Shown here: positions 46,819 to 61,600 of the stretch, piece by piece
How positions within the stretch are numbered: position 1 is the stretch's first letter
Layout of the letters: every line of letters begins with the position of its first letter
Assembly: GCF_037975245.1 (NCBI RefSeq)
Contig: NC_092580.1
Location: 21,936,501-22,000,500, forward strand
DNA length: 64,000 nt
Reading direction: 5' to 3'
Origin: Apostichopus japonicus
Lineage: Eukaryota > Echinodermata > Holothuroidea > Aspidochirotida > Stichopodidae
The notes under the pieces: generated by a model
Databases searched by the model: none
Seen by the model: only the letters and a program-made list of their open reading frames with translations
Told to the model about the DNA's origin: nothing
Position numbers and translations under genes: made by a program

Positions 46819-49800
46819 TTAAAAGAATTTGTGTTCGGTGTATGTATACTCCTCATTATAATTCAGTTGAAGTTTGTTGTCTGCTTCCCATACATGACCT
46901 AGTAGCCAAAATGTCTTCTGAAATCCTTTTCCCTGAACGGAGAAATACAAAAAAATATACGGGAATTAATTAATTCTATAGTTTAACAGCATAGGCAAGT
47001 TTCAATTAAACTTTCAGTAAGTATTAACCAATCTCAATAGATTTAATCAATATATGCGATTGGTTCCCAATAAATTCGAAGTAGAAATATTCCACATGAA
47101 AAATGTGTGACGTCACCATACAGGCATTGTCGGTCTTACAGTCATATCTTTCCATAACTCGTCGTTATCTGTCGTGACGTCAGAGGACAATCAAACTAAA
47201 GAAATTCTGATCAAAGGTATACTAAACTAAACTTGTTTCCCCTTCAAATCTGTGCAAAATTTTCAGGATGTAACTTGGTCGTTATGATACAAGATGAATA
47301 AAGTATGGGGGGGGGGGGGGGTATTTAGTATGGTATACGGTAATGTTAGGTTTGGTTTCCGTTCACAATCAATTCGTGTAAACACAATATAACCAGTATA
47401 AAACTAAATCATTCTGTTTTTTTGTGTCCTCTTTTCCTTGGCGGAGGAACTTTGGTATTCGTTTAGTCTGTTGCATGATGCTTCCGTCCAAACTGTTATA
47501 AAAGGCTTTTCTCTTTTTGTTTTTGTTTTTCAGTGATCGGATTAATCGCATCAAGGCTAGATCAGGAGGGTGTAAGTATACCTCCTTGATTCAGATAATC
47601 ATAATGTCTTTACCAGCGTGTGTGTTCATCAGCTATTCATCACAGTATGCAGGAATTTATCTGCTATATTGTTATTCAAATTAACAGCTATACTGCCATA
47701 CGGAAAGATTAAAGACTGGTTTATCACATCTATCGACGCACTGTATAGACCTACACGTGCAGGCCTGTCTGTATACAGCTGTGGGCTTAAAGCATATATA
47801 GCCGTTATAAGCAGACGACAACTTAAACACTACTTTCAATGGGACTGGGGTTGAGAGTGGAACAATTTGTTTGTTTCACAGGCTTTAGTTTGGGTTACTT
47901 TTCTTAAATAGTAACTTTATTTGCACACTTTGGAATGGATTATCTTCTCCACAGTTTTGGTACTGAATACCTTTATGTTAGTACCAATAATATACATAAA
48001 GATATGGACAAATATTCCTAACTGCGGTTTCCAATGGAGAAATATTATATGTCTTATACTATGGACAGAAAATATAACCGGAATAACTCGCGTTTATTCC
48101 ACATGTATCAGTCAATGCGAGGCTGATTGGATTCGTAAATGAATCAAATACAGGATTTTGGAACTAAATACAGGATTTTCGGAACTAAATACAGGATTTT
48201 CGGAACTAACTACAGGATTTCGGAACGAAATAAGGATTTTCGGAACTAAATACAGGATTTTCTGAATTGAACACACGATTTTCGGTACAAAGTACACGTT
48301 TATTGGAACTATATAAGTAAAGGATTTCGGAACTAAATATGGAATTTCGGAACTATACACGGATTTTCGTAACTAAAAACATGATTCTTGGAACAAAATA
48401 CACGTTGTTTTGGAACTAAATGCATGATTTTCTTGTGTTCTCAGAGTGATTAAATTCATAACGGAACCTGCGTAGATCAATTTGCTGCCGGGTGCAACCC
48501 TTTGTCCAGATAAGGAGGCTCTCTGCCCATATTGTAAGTAGATTTTATTGTAAGTAGATTTTATTGTAAGTTAGATTAATCCAATTTGTATATGTATTCT
48601 CCAGATATTCATAGATACATCCAGTATGTTCTTGATGTAAGCCACATGTATTCATAAATAAGCATAACCCTAACCCTAATTATAAAAGTTTACTAAGCCA
48701 CACACATACATAGGTAAATAAATTATGTAAGTGATGTAAGCCACACATATTCATAAATATAAGTCAACTATAAACGTTTTTTAAGCCACAGATATTGGAA
48801 GGTAAAGATATTACGTCAGTGATGTAAGCCACACATATTCATAAATATGTTAGCTATGTTAGTTGTCTAAGACACAGATATTCATAGATAGGCTAGACGT
48901 GTTTCGTATGCATGTATGTATTTTAAGCTACATAGATTTATATGCTTCTAAATTTAAAGGAGATAATATAGAGACTAGCAATGAGCATACAATTGCTAAC
49001 AATTTTAATAATTACTTGTAAATGCAGGTCCTACACTTGCCAGAAAAGTAAAAAACAATTGCAAGGCAGAACATTTTATGCACAGTAAAAATTCGAACAG
49101 TCCTTCTATATTTATTTATCCAGTAACTGAAATTTTGAAAAAGAAATGTTAAAATTAGTCAATTCAAGTCTAACCCCCCCCCCAAAAAAAAAAACAGCAG
49201 GATATGATAACTTTAAACTTGATATTGTTAGGCAAGTTATACCTTTTATTGTTGAACCTCTGACGCACATTTGTAATATTTCATTCAATACTGGCATTTT
49301 TCCAGAAAAATTGAAGATTGCAAAAGTTATTCCAATATTTAAGAAGGAATTAGACACTAGTAGCTATGATAATTACCGCCCTATATCTTTGCTATATCAT
49401 GTTTTTCTAAAATTATTGAACGCCTTATGTTTGATCGTATTTATAGCTGTCTTAGCAAATACAATATTTTGTATAAAGAACAGTATGGTTTTGCCCTTGA
49501 CCATTCAACTGAACTTGCTTTGGCAGATGCTATTAACAAATTGTATACTGAAATTGACCATAATAAAACATGTATTGGCGTCTTCCTTGATCTTTCCAAA
49601 GCCTTTGACACCATCGACCACAACATTTTATTGAACAAATTATCCTTCTATGGTATCAGAGGAACCACGCTTAACTTGTTAGACAGCTATCTTTGTAATA
49701 TATATCAATATACCTCATATAAGAACTCAAAATCTGAACTGGCTAAAATCACTTGTGGGGTACCACAATGATCTATCTTGGGCCCCTTATTATATATTAT

Positions 49801-52360
49801 TATATTATTATTATTATTATATTATTATTATTATTATTATATTATTATATATGTCAATGACATTTGCCAAGTCTCTAAACTTGCAAACATTATTTGCTGA
49901 CGATGCTAATAGTTTCTTCCATTCTGATAATCTAGACACATTACAAAGTACTGTTTCTAATGAATTAAGTAAATTATATGATTGGTTCACTGATAATGAA
50001 CTATCTATCAACTTTGAGAAAACTAATTATATTGCTTTCAACACTGATAGAAAATTTCATTGGGATAAAGACATAATAATGAGCGGTAAAATCATTAATC
50101 ATATGTAACTACTACGAAGTTTTTAGGTGTTGATATTGACTATAATTTATCATGGCGCAACCACATATCATCGATCTGTAAAAAAGTCACAAGAAATATT
50201 GGAATACTTTCGAAATTGAAGCATTTTTTCCCCCACATATTATACTCAGAACGCTTTATCAAACTCTGATCTTACCACACTTAACATACTGTACAATTAT
50301 TTGGTCTGGGACACACGTGAATCTTGATCACCTTAGCCAACTCCAAAAAGGAGCTATTCGTCACATTACCCCATTCCGCACCACGGGAACACACTGGTCC
50401 GCTATTCAAGAAACTAAACTCGATGATATCATCAAAATGTAGCTTGCGGCTTTGCTTAGAAATCATGGAATGGGTTACTGCCGGAAAATTTCCAGTTTTA
50501 TTAATAGTAACAAAACTTTTTATCACTATCAAACGAGACATACTTATAATGCACATCGTATTTTTTTACCGTACTACTATATAGGAACCTATAGCTTTCG
50601 TAACCGTATAATTAAAACATGGAATTCCCTTTCAGATAATATAAAGACCAAAAAGTCGTTGAGTTTATTTAAGAAGTATTTAAGAAAATACATCATCACA
50701 ACATACTAATACGGTCATTATGCTATATTTATATATATTAAGTAATTACATGTATAGCTAAATACTTTATGAACTATGACAATGTTATCCTGTCTAGTTA
50801 TTACTCCTTAAAGTATCTCTATCATTCTGCTAATTCAACTTGTATTATATTTTTCTTCTTTACCAGGGAGTCATCTACTCTGTTAAGTCAATTCAGGCTT
50901 TATAGAAGACTTCCTTTCACATTGTGCTTTTTTTTTGTGATAAAACAAATAAACAAATAGGTAAAGCTATATGTAAGTGATGTATAAGCCACAAATATTC
51001 ACAGATAAATGAATTTCGTATGTATTTGCAGGATTTTCGGAACTAAATACTGGATTTTCTTACGTTCCAGGAGTCTGAATGGATTCACAATGGAAAATAA
51101 CTACATGATTTTCTAGCCTTCTCGGAGTGATTGGATTCATAGAGGAACCTGCGAATATCAATGAACTGCTTATTCATGGCAACCCTCTGCCCCGGATAAG
51201 GAGGCGCTCTGCCCATACGCCGTACCGAACACAAACAATCAAACGGCGCCATTTTGAATACACTTTTGCTTTGGATCAGTTTATTTCTAATCTAAGTTGT
51301 GTCGGATTCTAGTTTTCAATCGTGGTGATCGACTGATCTTTTACTTCGCCGGTCTGTGGTAAGTATCTAGGGACAGTAAGGGGACCGAGGGGAAGGAAGG
51401 GAACAGATGAAGAAGAAAAACCGTGAGTATACTTTTTCTATTCTAAATGTTCCGGATCATCTTACTAACACTTGAAGAAGTCGCATTCGAACGAGTTTAT
51501 TTAAATACACCAAGACCCCAACAGAGACCCGTTTAAATAATTTATTCAACGGATATAAAATAAAGTTAACGAATAACAAATCCCAACACAATTCTAACTA
51601 ATTATTTGTAATTCCAACTACTTCTAACTACTTTTGGGCAAGTTCTGCCATTTAATCTATCGATAAAATAGTGTGCTTTAAATTCGGACTTTGGGGAAAT
51701 TAAACAAATATAATCGATACAAAACATGCTACATTACTTAAGTGGATCAACTTAAACCAGCGATTATTATATAAGAAAACTGACATTTAATTCTCCTTTA
51801 AGAGAGAACAATGTTTAACCTATGCATCTGTACCTTGATTTCAATCTCTCCACGTTCTTCAAATTTGAAAACCACGAAAGTATCCATTATTTCCTTTGCC
51901 TCGTAGCTCACTTGTATCTTCATCGCTGATGGTGAAAAGAACAGATTAAGGATTTTTCTGTACACTAATTTTTAATTTGTTTTTACTGCAAGCGCACGTT
52001 TTCCAACGGCGTTGTATCCCGTTCACAGTTCCTTGCGGGATAGGGCCTTCAGTGGAATAACGACCTTCCTTACCAGTTTCGAACCTCTGCACATACAATC
52101 AGCGTCCATAGCCTAGTGGTTATATTGTCCGCATATAAAGCGGGAGGCCCCGGGTTCGAATCCCGGTGGAGGCTGGAAGTTTTTTCACTGTTCTGGATTT
52201 CCCAACTCACTACGATTTCAATTATATATATATGTATATATTTATATATATATATAGGTATATATATATATATATAGGTATATATATATATATATATATA
52301 TATGTAGATATGCATATATATATGTATATATATGAATATATGTTTATATATATATGTGTA

Positions 52361-52417
<57 letters not shown>

Positions 52418-52573
52418 ATACTAGATGAGACTAGTGGAACACTAGTAGTTGACAACTACTAGTGTTCCACTAGTCTCATCTAGTATCAACATATATTCCG
52501 CTCTGTCCAATGGACATAGAGCACTCTGCGCCAAGATAGACGCCAACCTACTCTATATATATGTATATATATA

Positions 52574-52617
<44 letters not shown>

Positions 52618-55600
52618 CGGCTGTAAATAATTTGTTTGGGGGTACATATTATGTAGCTAAAGGCGCTATTACGATATTACATAATTTTGGCCAAAGTGCT
52701 TTTATGAAAGTATGTCGGTTGAGTATAAGAGTTTTACACAATTATCCACACCGTGCCTCTCTAGGAAATATCCGAAAGAAATGTTCTCCATTGTGAAGGA
52801 TATATGTGTAGGAAGTGTGTTCTTTTGCTCATGGAAATGCACTTTCCAGACCTAACTGTGGTCATTTGGTAAAAGATTATTTACTATACAGTACTATGTG
52901 GTTGTAAGGTGGACGACATTGTTTCTTTATTTCAATGACTTTAAACTCCGACATCAACTTTTCTCAACCACACCTCGACATTAAACCACACCTTATCTCC
53001 TCTTAACGGAAAGAATGGCTTAGATATAACTTAAAACGTGCGCATTTGATGCACACGTGCATCAAATGCAAAATAATTGCGAACGGAAGCTCACGAAAGG
53101 GTTAATACAGCCCGTGTATTTATATGTACAAACGCACTACCGAACGGCAGTTCCATACCTGCCGATGTCGATTCCATTCTCGATGCGGTATTCACGGTAT
53201 CACCAAATAGACAATACCGAGGCATTCTGGAACCGGTTACACCAGCTACAACCGATCCTGAAAATAAAACAGTGTCAAGTTGAATTAGCTTGTGCACTTC
53301 ATCGTCAATGTAACTATACAGTTATCTACTTATCACAAAATTGTTTTATTCTTGTCACAAGTTGTTTGTATTTATGTTAAAAATGTAGGCTTATTGATGT
53401 TCTATTGTTGTAGTGTATATATTCATACATACAGCTGTTTTGCAATTGTTGTCGGCCACATATCCATAGATACAGCTGTTATGTTAGTGTTGTAGGCCAC
53501 AGAAATTCAAAGATACATCTATTATGTTAGTGTTGTAGGCCACTTATATTCATAGGTATATCTGTTATGTTAGTGTTGTAGGCCGCATAATTCATAGATA
53601 CAGCTGTTATAATAGTGTTATAGGCCACAGATATTCATAGATACAGCTGTTATGTTAGTGTTGTAGGCCACATATATTCATAGATACAGCTGTTATGTTA
53701 GTGTTGTAGGCCACAGATATTCATAGATTCATCTGTTATGTTAGTGTTGTAGGCCACAGATATTCATAGATAGGCCTACAGCTGTTATGTTAGTATTGTA
53801 TAGGCCACATACATTCATAGATATATCTATTATGTTAGTGTTGTAGGCCACATATATTCATAGATACATATATTATGTCAGTGTTGCAGGCCACAGATAT
53901 TCATAGATTCATCTGTTATGTTAGTGTTGTAGGCCACATATATTCATAGATATAACTGTTATGTTAGTGTTGCAGGCCACAGATATTCATAGATTAATCT
54001 GTTATGTTAGTGTTATAGGCCACAGATATTCATAGATACATCTATCATGTTAGCGTTGTAGGCCACACATATTCATATATACATCTTATATGTTAGTGGT
54101 TTAGGCCACATATATGCATAGATATATCTTTTATGTTAGTGTTATAGGCCACAGATATTCATAAATACAACCGTAATGTTAGTGTTGTAGGCAACAGATA
54201 TTTCATAGATACATCTATTATGTAAGTCTTGTAGGCCACTGATATTCATAAATACATCTATTAAGTAGGCTGGGTGATATAGATCATATATTCATAGATA
54301 CATCTGAAATGTATATATTGTAAGCTACCGATATTCATAGATGAAAAATATTTAAGTGAAGTAAGCTATAGATATGCCTAAATAAGTTAGCTAAGTAATA
54401 GTTGGAAGCAACAGATATTCAATAGATTAATATGCTATGTAATACATCAAGTATGTGATGTAATCCAGATATACTCATAAGTTATATTCATTAATAACAA
54501 CATATAAGTGGTGTAAGCCATATATATTTATAAATATGTTAACTACGTTACTTTTGTATGCCACACATATTCATAGATTAATCCTATTAGAAAGTATTCT
54601 AAGCCACAGATATTCATAGATTAATCTGCTATTTAAGCCATGCTTTTTCATAGATAAATATGGTTCGTATGTATTCTAATTTACAGACATTCATAGATAA
54701 ATACATTATGTAAGTGGTGTAAGCCACAGATATTTATAAATATGTTAACTATGTTACTTTTGTAAGCCACATATATTCATAGATTAATCCTATTCGGAAG
54801 TATTCTAAGCCACATATATTCAGATTAATCTGCTATGTTAGCCATGCTTTTTCATAGATAAATATGATTCGTATGTATCCTAACTCACAGACATTCCTAG
54901 ATAAAAACATTATGTAAGTGGGTTTATACAAAAATATTCATGACAAAAAAATATTTATAAGTAAACTATGTTAGTTTTGTAAGCCACAGATATTAATAGA
55001 TTAATCCAATTCGTTAGTATGCTAAGCCACCGATATTCATAGATTATTCTGATATGTAAGCCCCATACATATTCATAGATTATTCTGCTATGTAAGCCAT
55101 ACATATTCATTTATTAATCTGTTTCGTATGTATTCTAAGCCACACATATGCATAGATAAATCCATAATGTAAGTGGTGTAAGCCACAGTTATTATAAATA
55201 TGTTAACTATGTAACTTTTGTAAGCTACAGATATTTATAGAATAGTTTGTTTCTTACGTATTCTAAGCCAAATATATTCATAGATAAATCCATTATGTAT
55301 GCTATGCAACCCACGGGTATTAATAGGTAGATTAACTATGCAGGCTTTATCTTCATCGTATTTCTTTCGTGTGTTTACGTCTGTATGTTTGTATGTTGTA
55401 TGTATGTATGTATGTGTGTACGCATGCGTGTAAATGTAAGTGGTGTAAGCCACAGATATTCATGTATAAGTCGACTATGTTAGTAGTGTAAGCCACAGAT
55501 ATTCATAGATAAATATGATTCGTAAGTATTCTAAGCCACATATATTGATAGATAACTCTGCTATGCAGGCTATACATACTCATAGAAATAAAATGTGATT

Positions 55601-58600
55601 CATATGTATTCTAAACCACATATATTCATAGATTAATAATTTATGTATGTGATGTAAGCAAAAGATATTCATAACTAAATTAGCTATGTAACTTTTCTAA
55701 GCCCCGGATATTCATAGATAAATCCATGTTAGGTTTGTAAGAAACAGATTCATAGATGAATCCATTACCTCTGCAATGTAAGCTACAAAATATTTTTGAA
55801 AGGTATGTTAGTTTTGTAAGCCACAGGTAATCATAAAGATAAGAATCTGTTTCCGTATGTATTCTAAGTCACATATATTCATAGTTAAATCCAATTTGTA
55901 TGTGATGTAGCCAAATATATTTATAGATTATAGATTAATCGATACTGTAAATGGTGTAAGCCACATATATTCATCAATAAGAAGACTATGTTAGCTTTTG
56001 GAAGCCACATATATGCATAGATACATTATGTAACTAATGTAAGCCACATATATTTTTAAGTAAATTAGCTATGTAAGTATTGTAAGCCATAGATATTCAT
56101 GGATTAATCGATAATGTAAGTGGTGTAAGCCACAGATATTCATACATAAATACATTATGTAACTGACGTAAGCCACATATATTCATACGTAAATTAGCTA
56201 TGTACTGTAAGTATTGTAAGCCACATATATTCATAGATCAACCGATATTGTAAGTGGTGTAAGCCACAGATATTCAGAGATTAATCGATTCTGTAAATGG
56301 TGTAGGCCACGTATATTCATAAATAAGAAGATTATATTAGTTTTGTAAGCCATATATATGCATAGATAAATATATTATGTAACTGATGTAAGCCACATAT
56401 ATTCATTAGTAAATTAGCTAAGTACTGTAATATTGTAAGCCATAGATATTCATAGATTATTCGATAATGTAAGTGGTGTAAGCCACAGATATTCATAGAT
56501 TAATCGATACTGTACATGATGTAAGCCACATATATTCAAAAATAAGAAGACTTAGTTTTGTAAGCCACATATATGTATAGATAAGTACATTATGTAACTG
56601 ACGGAAGCCACAAATATTCATAAGTAAATTAGCTATGTACTGTAAGTATTGTAAGCCACAGATATTCATAAAGTAATCGATAATGTAAGTGGTGTAAGCC
56701 ACAGATATTCATAGATTAATCGATACTGTACATGATGTAAGCCACATATATTCAAAAATAAGAAGACTATGTTAGTTTTGTAAGCCACATATATGTATAG
56801 ATAAGTACATTATGTAACTGACGGAAGCCACAAATATTCATAAGTAAATTAGCTATGTACTGTAAGTATTGTAAGCCACAGATATTCATAAAGTAATCGA
56901 TAATGTAAGTGGTGTAAGCCACAGATATCCATAGATTAGTCGATAGTGTCAATGGTGTAAGCCGGATATATTCATAACTAAGAAGAATGTTAGTTTTGTA
57001 AGCCACAGAGATTCATAGATAAATACATTATGTAAGTGGTGTAAGCCACACATGTTCATAACTACGTTTAACTATGTTAGTATTGTAAGCCACATGTGCA
57101 TAGATTAATCCTATTCGTAAGTATTCTAAGCCACAGATATTCATAGATCAATTTGCTATGTAAGCCATGCATATTCATAGATAAATCCATTATTTCAGTA
57201 ATGTATGCTACAGATGTTCATAAAATAAATCCGTAATAAAGTCATATATATATACATAGATTAACATGTGACGTAATGATTCTAAGCCTCAGATATTCAT
57301 AGATTAATCATATTCGTTAGTATTCTAAGCCTCAGATATTCATAGATTAATCTGTTATGTTGGCCAAACATTATCATAGATAAATATTATTCGTATGTAT
57401 ATTCTAAACACAAATAGTCATATATTAATCCGTTATGTATGTGATGTATGCCACAGATGTTTATATATCAGTTTGTTTCGTAGGTAGTCTTAGGTATTAA
57501 TAGATAAATTCATTATGTATGTGATGAAAGATACAGCTATTAATAGTAAAACAATCCCTCGTGGGGGTCTACAGAGCACCACATTTATGTGTCCCCTGTG
57601 GGACTCCCATAGGGTGCAGCCACAACCGGCGCACGGAACTATATTTACAAGTTACCTCCCAAGTCCCCATTTATACACCTGGGTGAAGTGTGGCAATGTA
57701 GTTAAAGTGCCTTGCACAATGACACAACGTAATGATCTTGTTAGGACTTGGAACATGCAAACCTTAGATCACACCACCTATTTATGTAATGTAAGCCGCA
57801 TGATATTTAATATAAATGTAACAGGTAAGTGATATATTAGGCCACAGATAAGTTCTTCAACAAATTAAATATGTTTTATAAGCCACCGATATTCATAGAT
57901 AATATTTTAAGCCTCCTATATAGGTAAATCCATTACGTATTAAGTGATGTCCGAAGATATGTTTCGTAATTATTCTAAGATACGATATTCATAAATAAAT
58001 AAGCCCCGTTGGTTTTGTGGACTACAGCTTTTTTCAAAGAGATATATAGAAGGTACGTGTTTCAAACCTCAGATATTCATAAATAAAATGTGATACGTAA
58101 ATGTTTAAGCCACAGATATTCATAGCTAAATCTTTAACGTAAACTGGTTAAGATAAATTAGGTAAGTTTGTTATGCAAGTGTCCTTGGTCACAGCTATTC
58201 ATAGATAAAAGAACTACGTTAAAGTTTTGGAAACACCCCAATATTCACGATAAATCTTTTAAGTATGTGTTCTAAGCTATTGGCAATATTCTAAGATATT
58301 GGTATAGATAACTATGTTATGTAAATCGTTGTATACATACAATGGATAAACATTGCGCGTTTCATTTTAGAACTGATATTGTTTTTTAGACTATACTTGC
58401 TCCGTGGAGCGTTATCCTTACCTGAATGTATACCAGCCCTGAGTTTCAGCTGGTAATTTGGCAGATGTCTGACTGTAAAGTTTTCAACTCTTCTCAATAG
58501 CGCTATCGCCATATTGGCAATTTCACGAGCGTGGAAATCACCGTTCCTTATCGGCAGACCGGAAGCTACCATATAAGTATCACCAATGGTTTCAACCTGC

Positions 58601-61600
58601 ATAATGAAAAACACAAAACAATACAATTTTAAGATCAGGTATAGGTCCTACATCGCTATAAGGGTTTTAGGGAACACATACAGATCGTCGTGTAACAACC
58701 CCCCCCCCCCCAAATAAATAAAAACCTCCCTCCATTTTGTAAAGAAAACTGATGTAATTATTTACCTTGTAAACGTCAAAATTCTCTATGATGTTGTCGA
58801 AACACATATAGAGATCATTCAACAATGTCACAACCTGTAAGAAGAAACACCGAAAAAATTATAAAAGTAAGCAGAGAAAATTCATCAAAATTCTGGCCAT
58901 TTTAGAAAATATTCTACTTCCCGCAAGCATGTGTTCAAACCCACATTAAAGTGCCTATACAGTTAGGGAAAGCTGGAATTATAATTTAAAATCCCACTTT
59001 TCATACGATATTTCGATATAACAGATACATCATATAGATCTCTTTGATCTTGTATTTCCAATATTATGGCATATGACCATGTTTGTTGTTGTTGTAGGGT
59101 ATAGGTGCATTAATTAATAGGGTTTCGGCACATGTATTATTGGGTACATAGTAATTTCACCGAGGTCCGCTATAGAACCCATTTCATTCCCCATGCACCC
59201 TATAGCTGCTTTATATAAAGTTAACGCTGAGTACCTGCATGGGAGAGCTTTTCGCTGATAGTTTAGTGAACTCTACTATATCACTGAAATAAATTGTGAC
59301 GTATTCATATGTCTCGGGTACAACTGGCTTTCCTTTCTTCAGCTGGTCTGCTACTGATCTGTCAAGAGAGAAACATGTTTTTTTTGGTAATATTTGATAC
59401 AAAATAAGACTTAAGGCAGAGATTTATACACTAATGTCGTAATCGTCATTTGCGATGTAAAACAAAAAAAAATTCGCTGCGAAATCCACATGCACATGCG
59501 CACTCGAATTCAGCAAAGAGAAGAATGTGAATTCGATTTTATTTCGTCATATATCTGATCGATTTTATTTTGTCATATATCTGATCTCTTGTAGAGTTTG
59601 CGGCGTCAAGTATGTTGGCGAAACCAAAACCACCCTCAAGAAGCAATTCTATGGTCATAGATCCACAGTCAACACCATGAAGACTGAGACCCAAGTTGGT
59701 GAACACTTTAACCTTCCCAACCATACCATTAACGACATGTCCATATACAGGGGATTGAATCCTTAGGTAGCCGTCCTGACCTAGTACGAATCAGCAGAGA
59801 GAGGCTGTGGATGCAACGCCTTCGCACCATTCAACCTCATGGGCTCAACATTCAGGAAGGACATGACTAACTTTTCTTCTATTCCCCCTCCTTCTCCCCT
59901 TGCCCCCCCCCATCACTCCTCTTCTCGTAGCTCTCTTCCACCCTTTTTTCTGCACACCTTTCTGTCTTTGTCCTTCTCCAGTTTATTCCCTACCCCCTTC
60001 CCTTAATCCTCTCTTTGTCCCTCCACTGTTTATCTCCCAACTCTTCTCTTCCCCTGTTGGTTTCTTTCTTTCTTCTCTCCATCCCTTGTCTACTAATCCC
60101 CTTACATATATCTCTTTGTGTTCACCATGCTCATTAACCTGTCTGTATTCTGTGCGTGTTTTTGTCCCTTTTGTTACTGTTACTTGTCATTTAGCCTTTG
60201 AAGAAGATCCTGCTAGGATCGAAACGTCAGGCCAACTTACTTTTACACATTCTCCTACACAGGCTATGTAGTGGACAAGCAGTTTGCTAACAGTTTTATT
60301 TGATTTTGATTTTATTTCATCAATCTTCATTTTTTTTATGACTGACGTCACAAAGTACGCTCGTTAGGCTGGTCTTATTTGATCACCCCCGATTTTGGGG
60401 CAAAAAATGTGGCTAAACTTTGTCCCACACCGCCTACTACTGCAAGTTTTCTTTTATGGTTCTTTATGGTGAAATTGAAGCTTAAAACTTTTTAGGCAAA
60501 ATTTCAATGCAAAAAAACCAACACTCGTGGTTTTAATCTGCTGTTACCTCGGCAACACTTCATATAGCAACCTCTCTGATCTCTTCTTCTCTTCCAAAAA
60601 CGCTGCAGTTCTCTCCTCGACGATAGCTTCCAGATTTTTGGCGTATTTCTCCATCCGAAAAAGAACGTTGTTGGTGTAGTTGGCCTTCCTATATAACGGA
60701 AATTAATACGTGGCGAATACAGTAAACAATGTTTGTGAACTGTCATTAGTAGACACATTAAAGCGGGATAGATAAGAAGCTCCAGAAGTGGTATACGATA
60801 CGTGTGATAGTTTGCATATGTGTTTCTAAACATTTGAAATCTTAACTAGTAAAGTATCTTCCATTCCTATAGTATTCCGTTTCCACCGCTACATCCTGTG
60901 GAATTTCAAATAATTAATTAACAATTTGATAAAAAGTGTGTACATGAAAATATCTGCGCTTCACGTGGCAGCCGTATACGCTTCTCACACAATGAAAGTG
61001 GCTTATACAGTGTCCTGGCCCTAGTCACACCCACACACAGACGCATGCGCACACTAGGGGCTTTGAGAGCCAGACCTCGCCCGGGACAAACCTATTACCG
61101 TACCCCTCTGTTATTAAAGTCGTCAATAGTTCATGTAAATGACGACATTTTCCATGATTCAGAGAGTATTTATTATTTGTTTTTCTCTTTACCTGCTGAT
61201 TGATTTCATAAACGTGACCAGAGCTGACGCGGTTGGTCGTTCCTCTGGTTTCTCTGACCAACAACTGGTACAGAGTTGAATCACGTCTTTAGTTCCATCT
61301 TGTTCCTGACCGAAAGCTGGTCTGAATGCCGGCCGCTCTCTGTTCTTGACACGGTTCAATATCTCTGCCATTAGACATACGCATTTGAGAGCATTCGGTT
61401 AAATGTGTAACTTATTTTATCTCCTCCCCCCTCCCCACCCCACTTTTTAACTTATATTATACGAACCATGTCAACAAGGGAACAATTGATTGACGTATCT
61501 GGGTTTTTTTATGCCATTTCATGTAAATATAAAATGTTTTAAGCCCAGCCAGTCGGTAACATTGTTCAATGTTATAGTACAATTCTAGACGGTACTATCA

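Noticed and set aside
48660-48680. Telomere-like CCCTAACCCTAA string
   Set aside because: Only two units occur, inside the degenerate 44-bp array; too short to be an interstitial telomere.
56493-57006. Minus-strand frames encoding repeated [10 protein letters not shown]-like strings
   Set aside because: They are translations of the 44-bp intron repeat, with no start context, conserved splicing or family similarity.
53390-58310. CRISPR-like reading of a regularly spaced repeat
   Set aside because: Units are contiguous and degenerate with no unique spacers, and the DNA is eukaryotic.
59900-60271. Plus-strand Pro/Ser/Leu-rich frame of 123 codons
   Set aside because: It is a pyrimidine-rich 3' tail of the Penelope-like fragment and has no domain or codon pattern of a gene.
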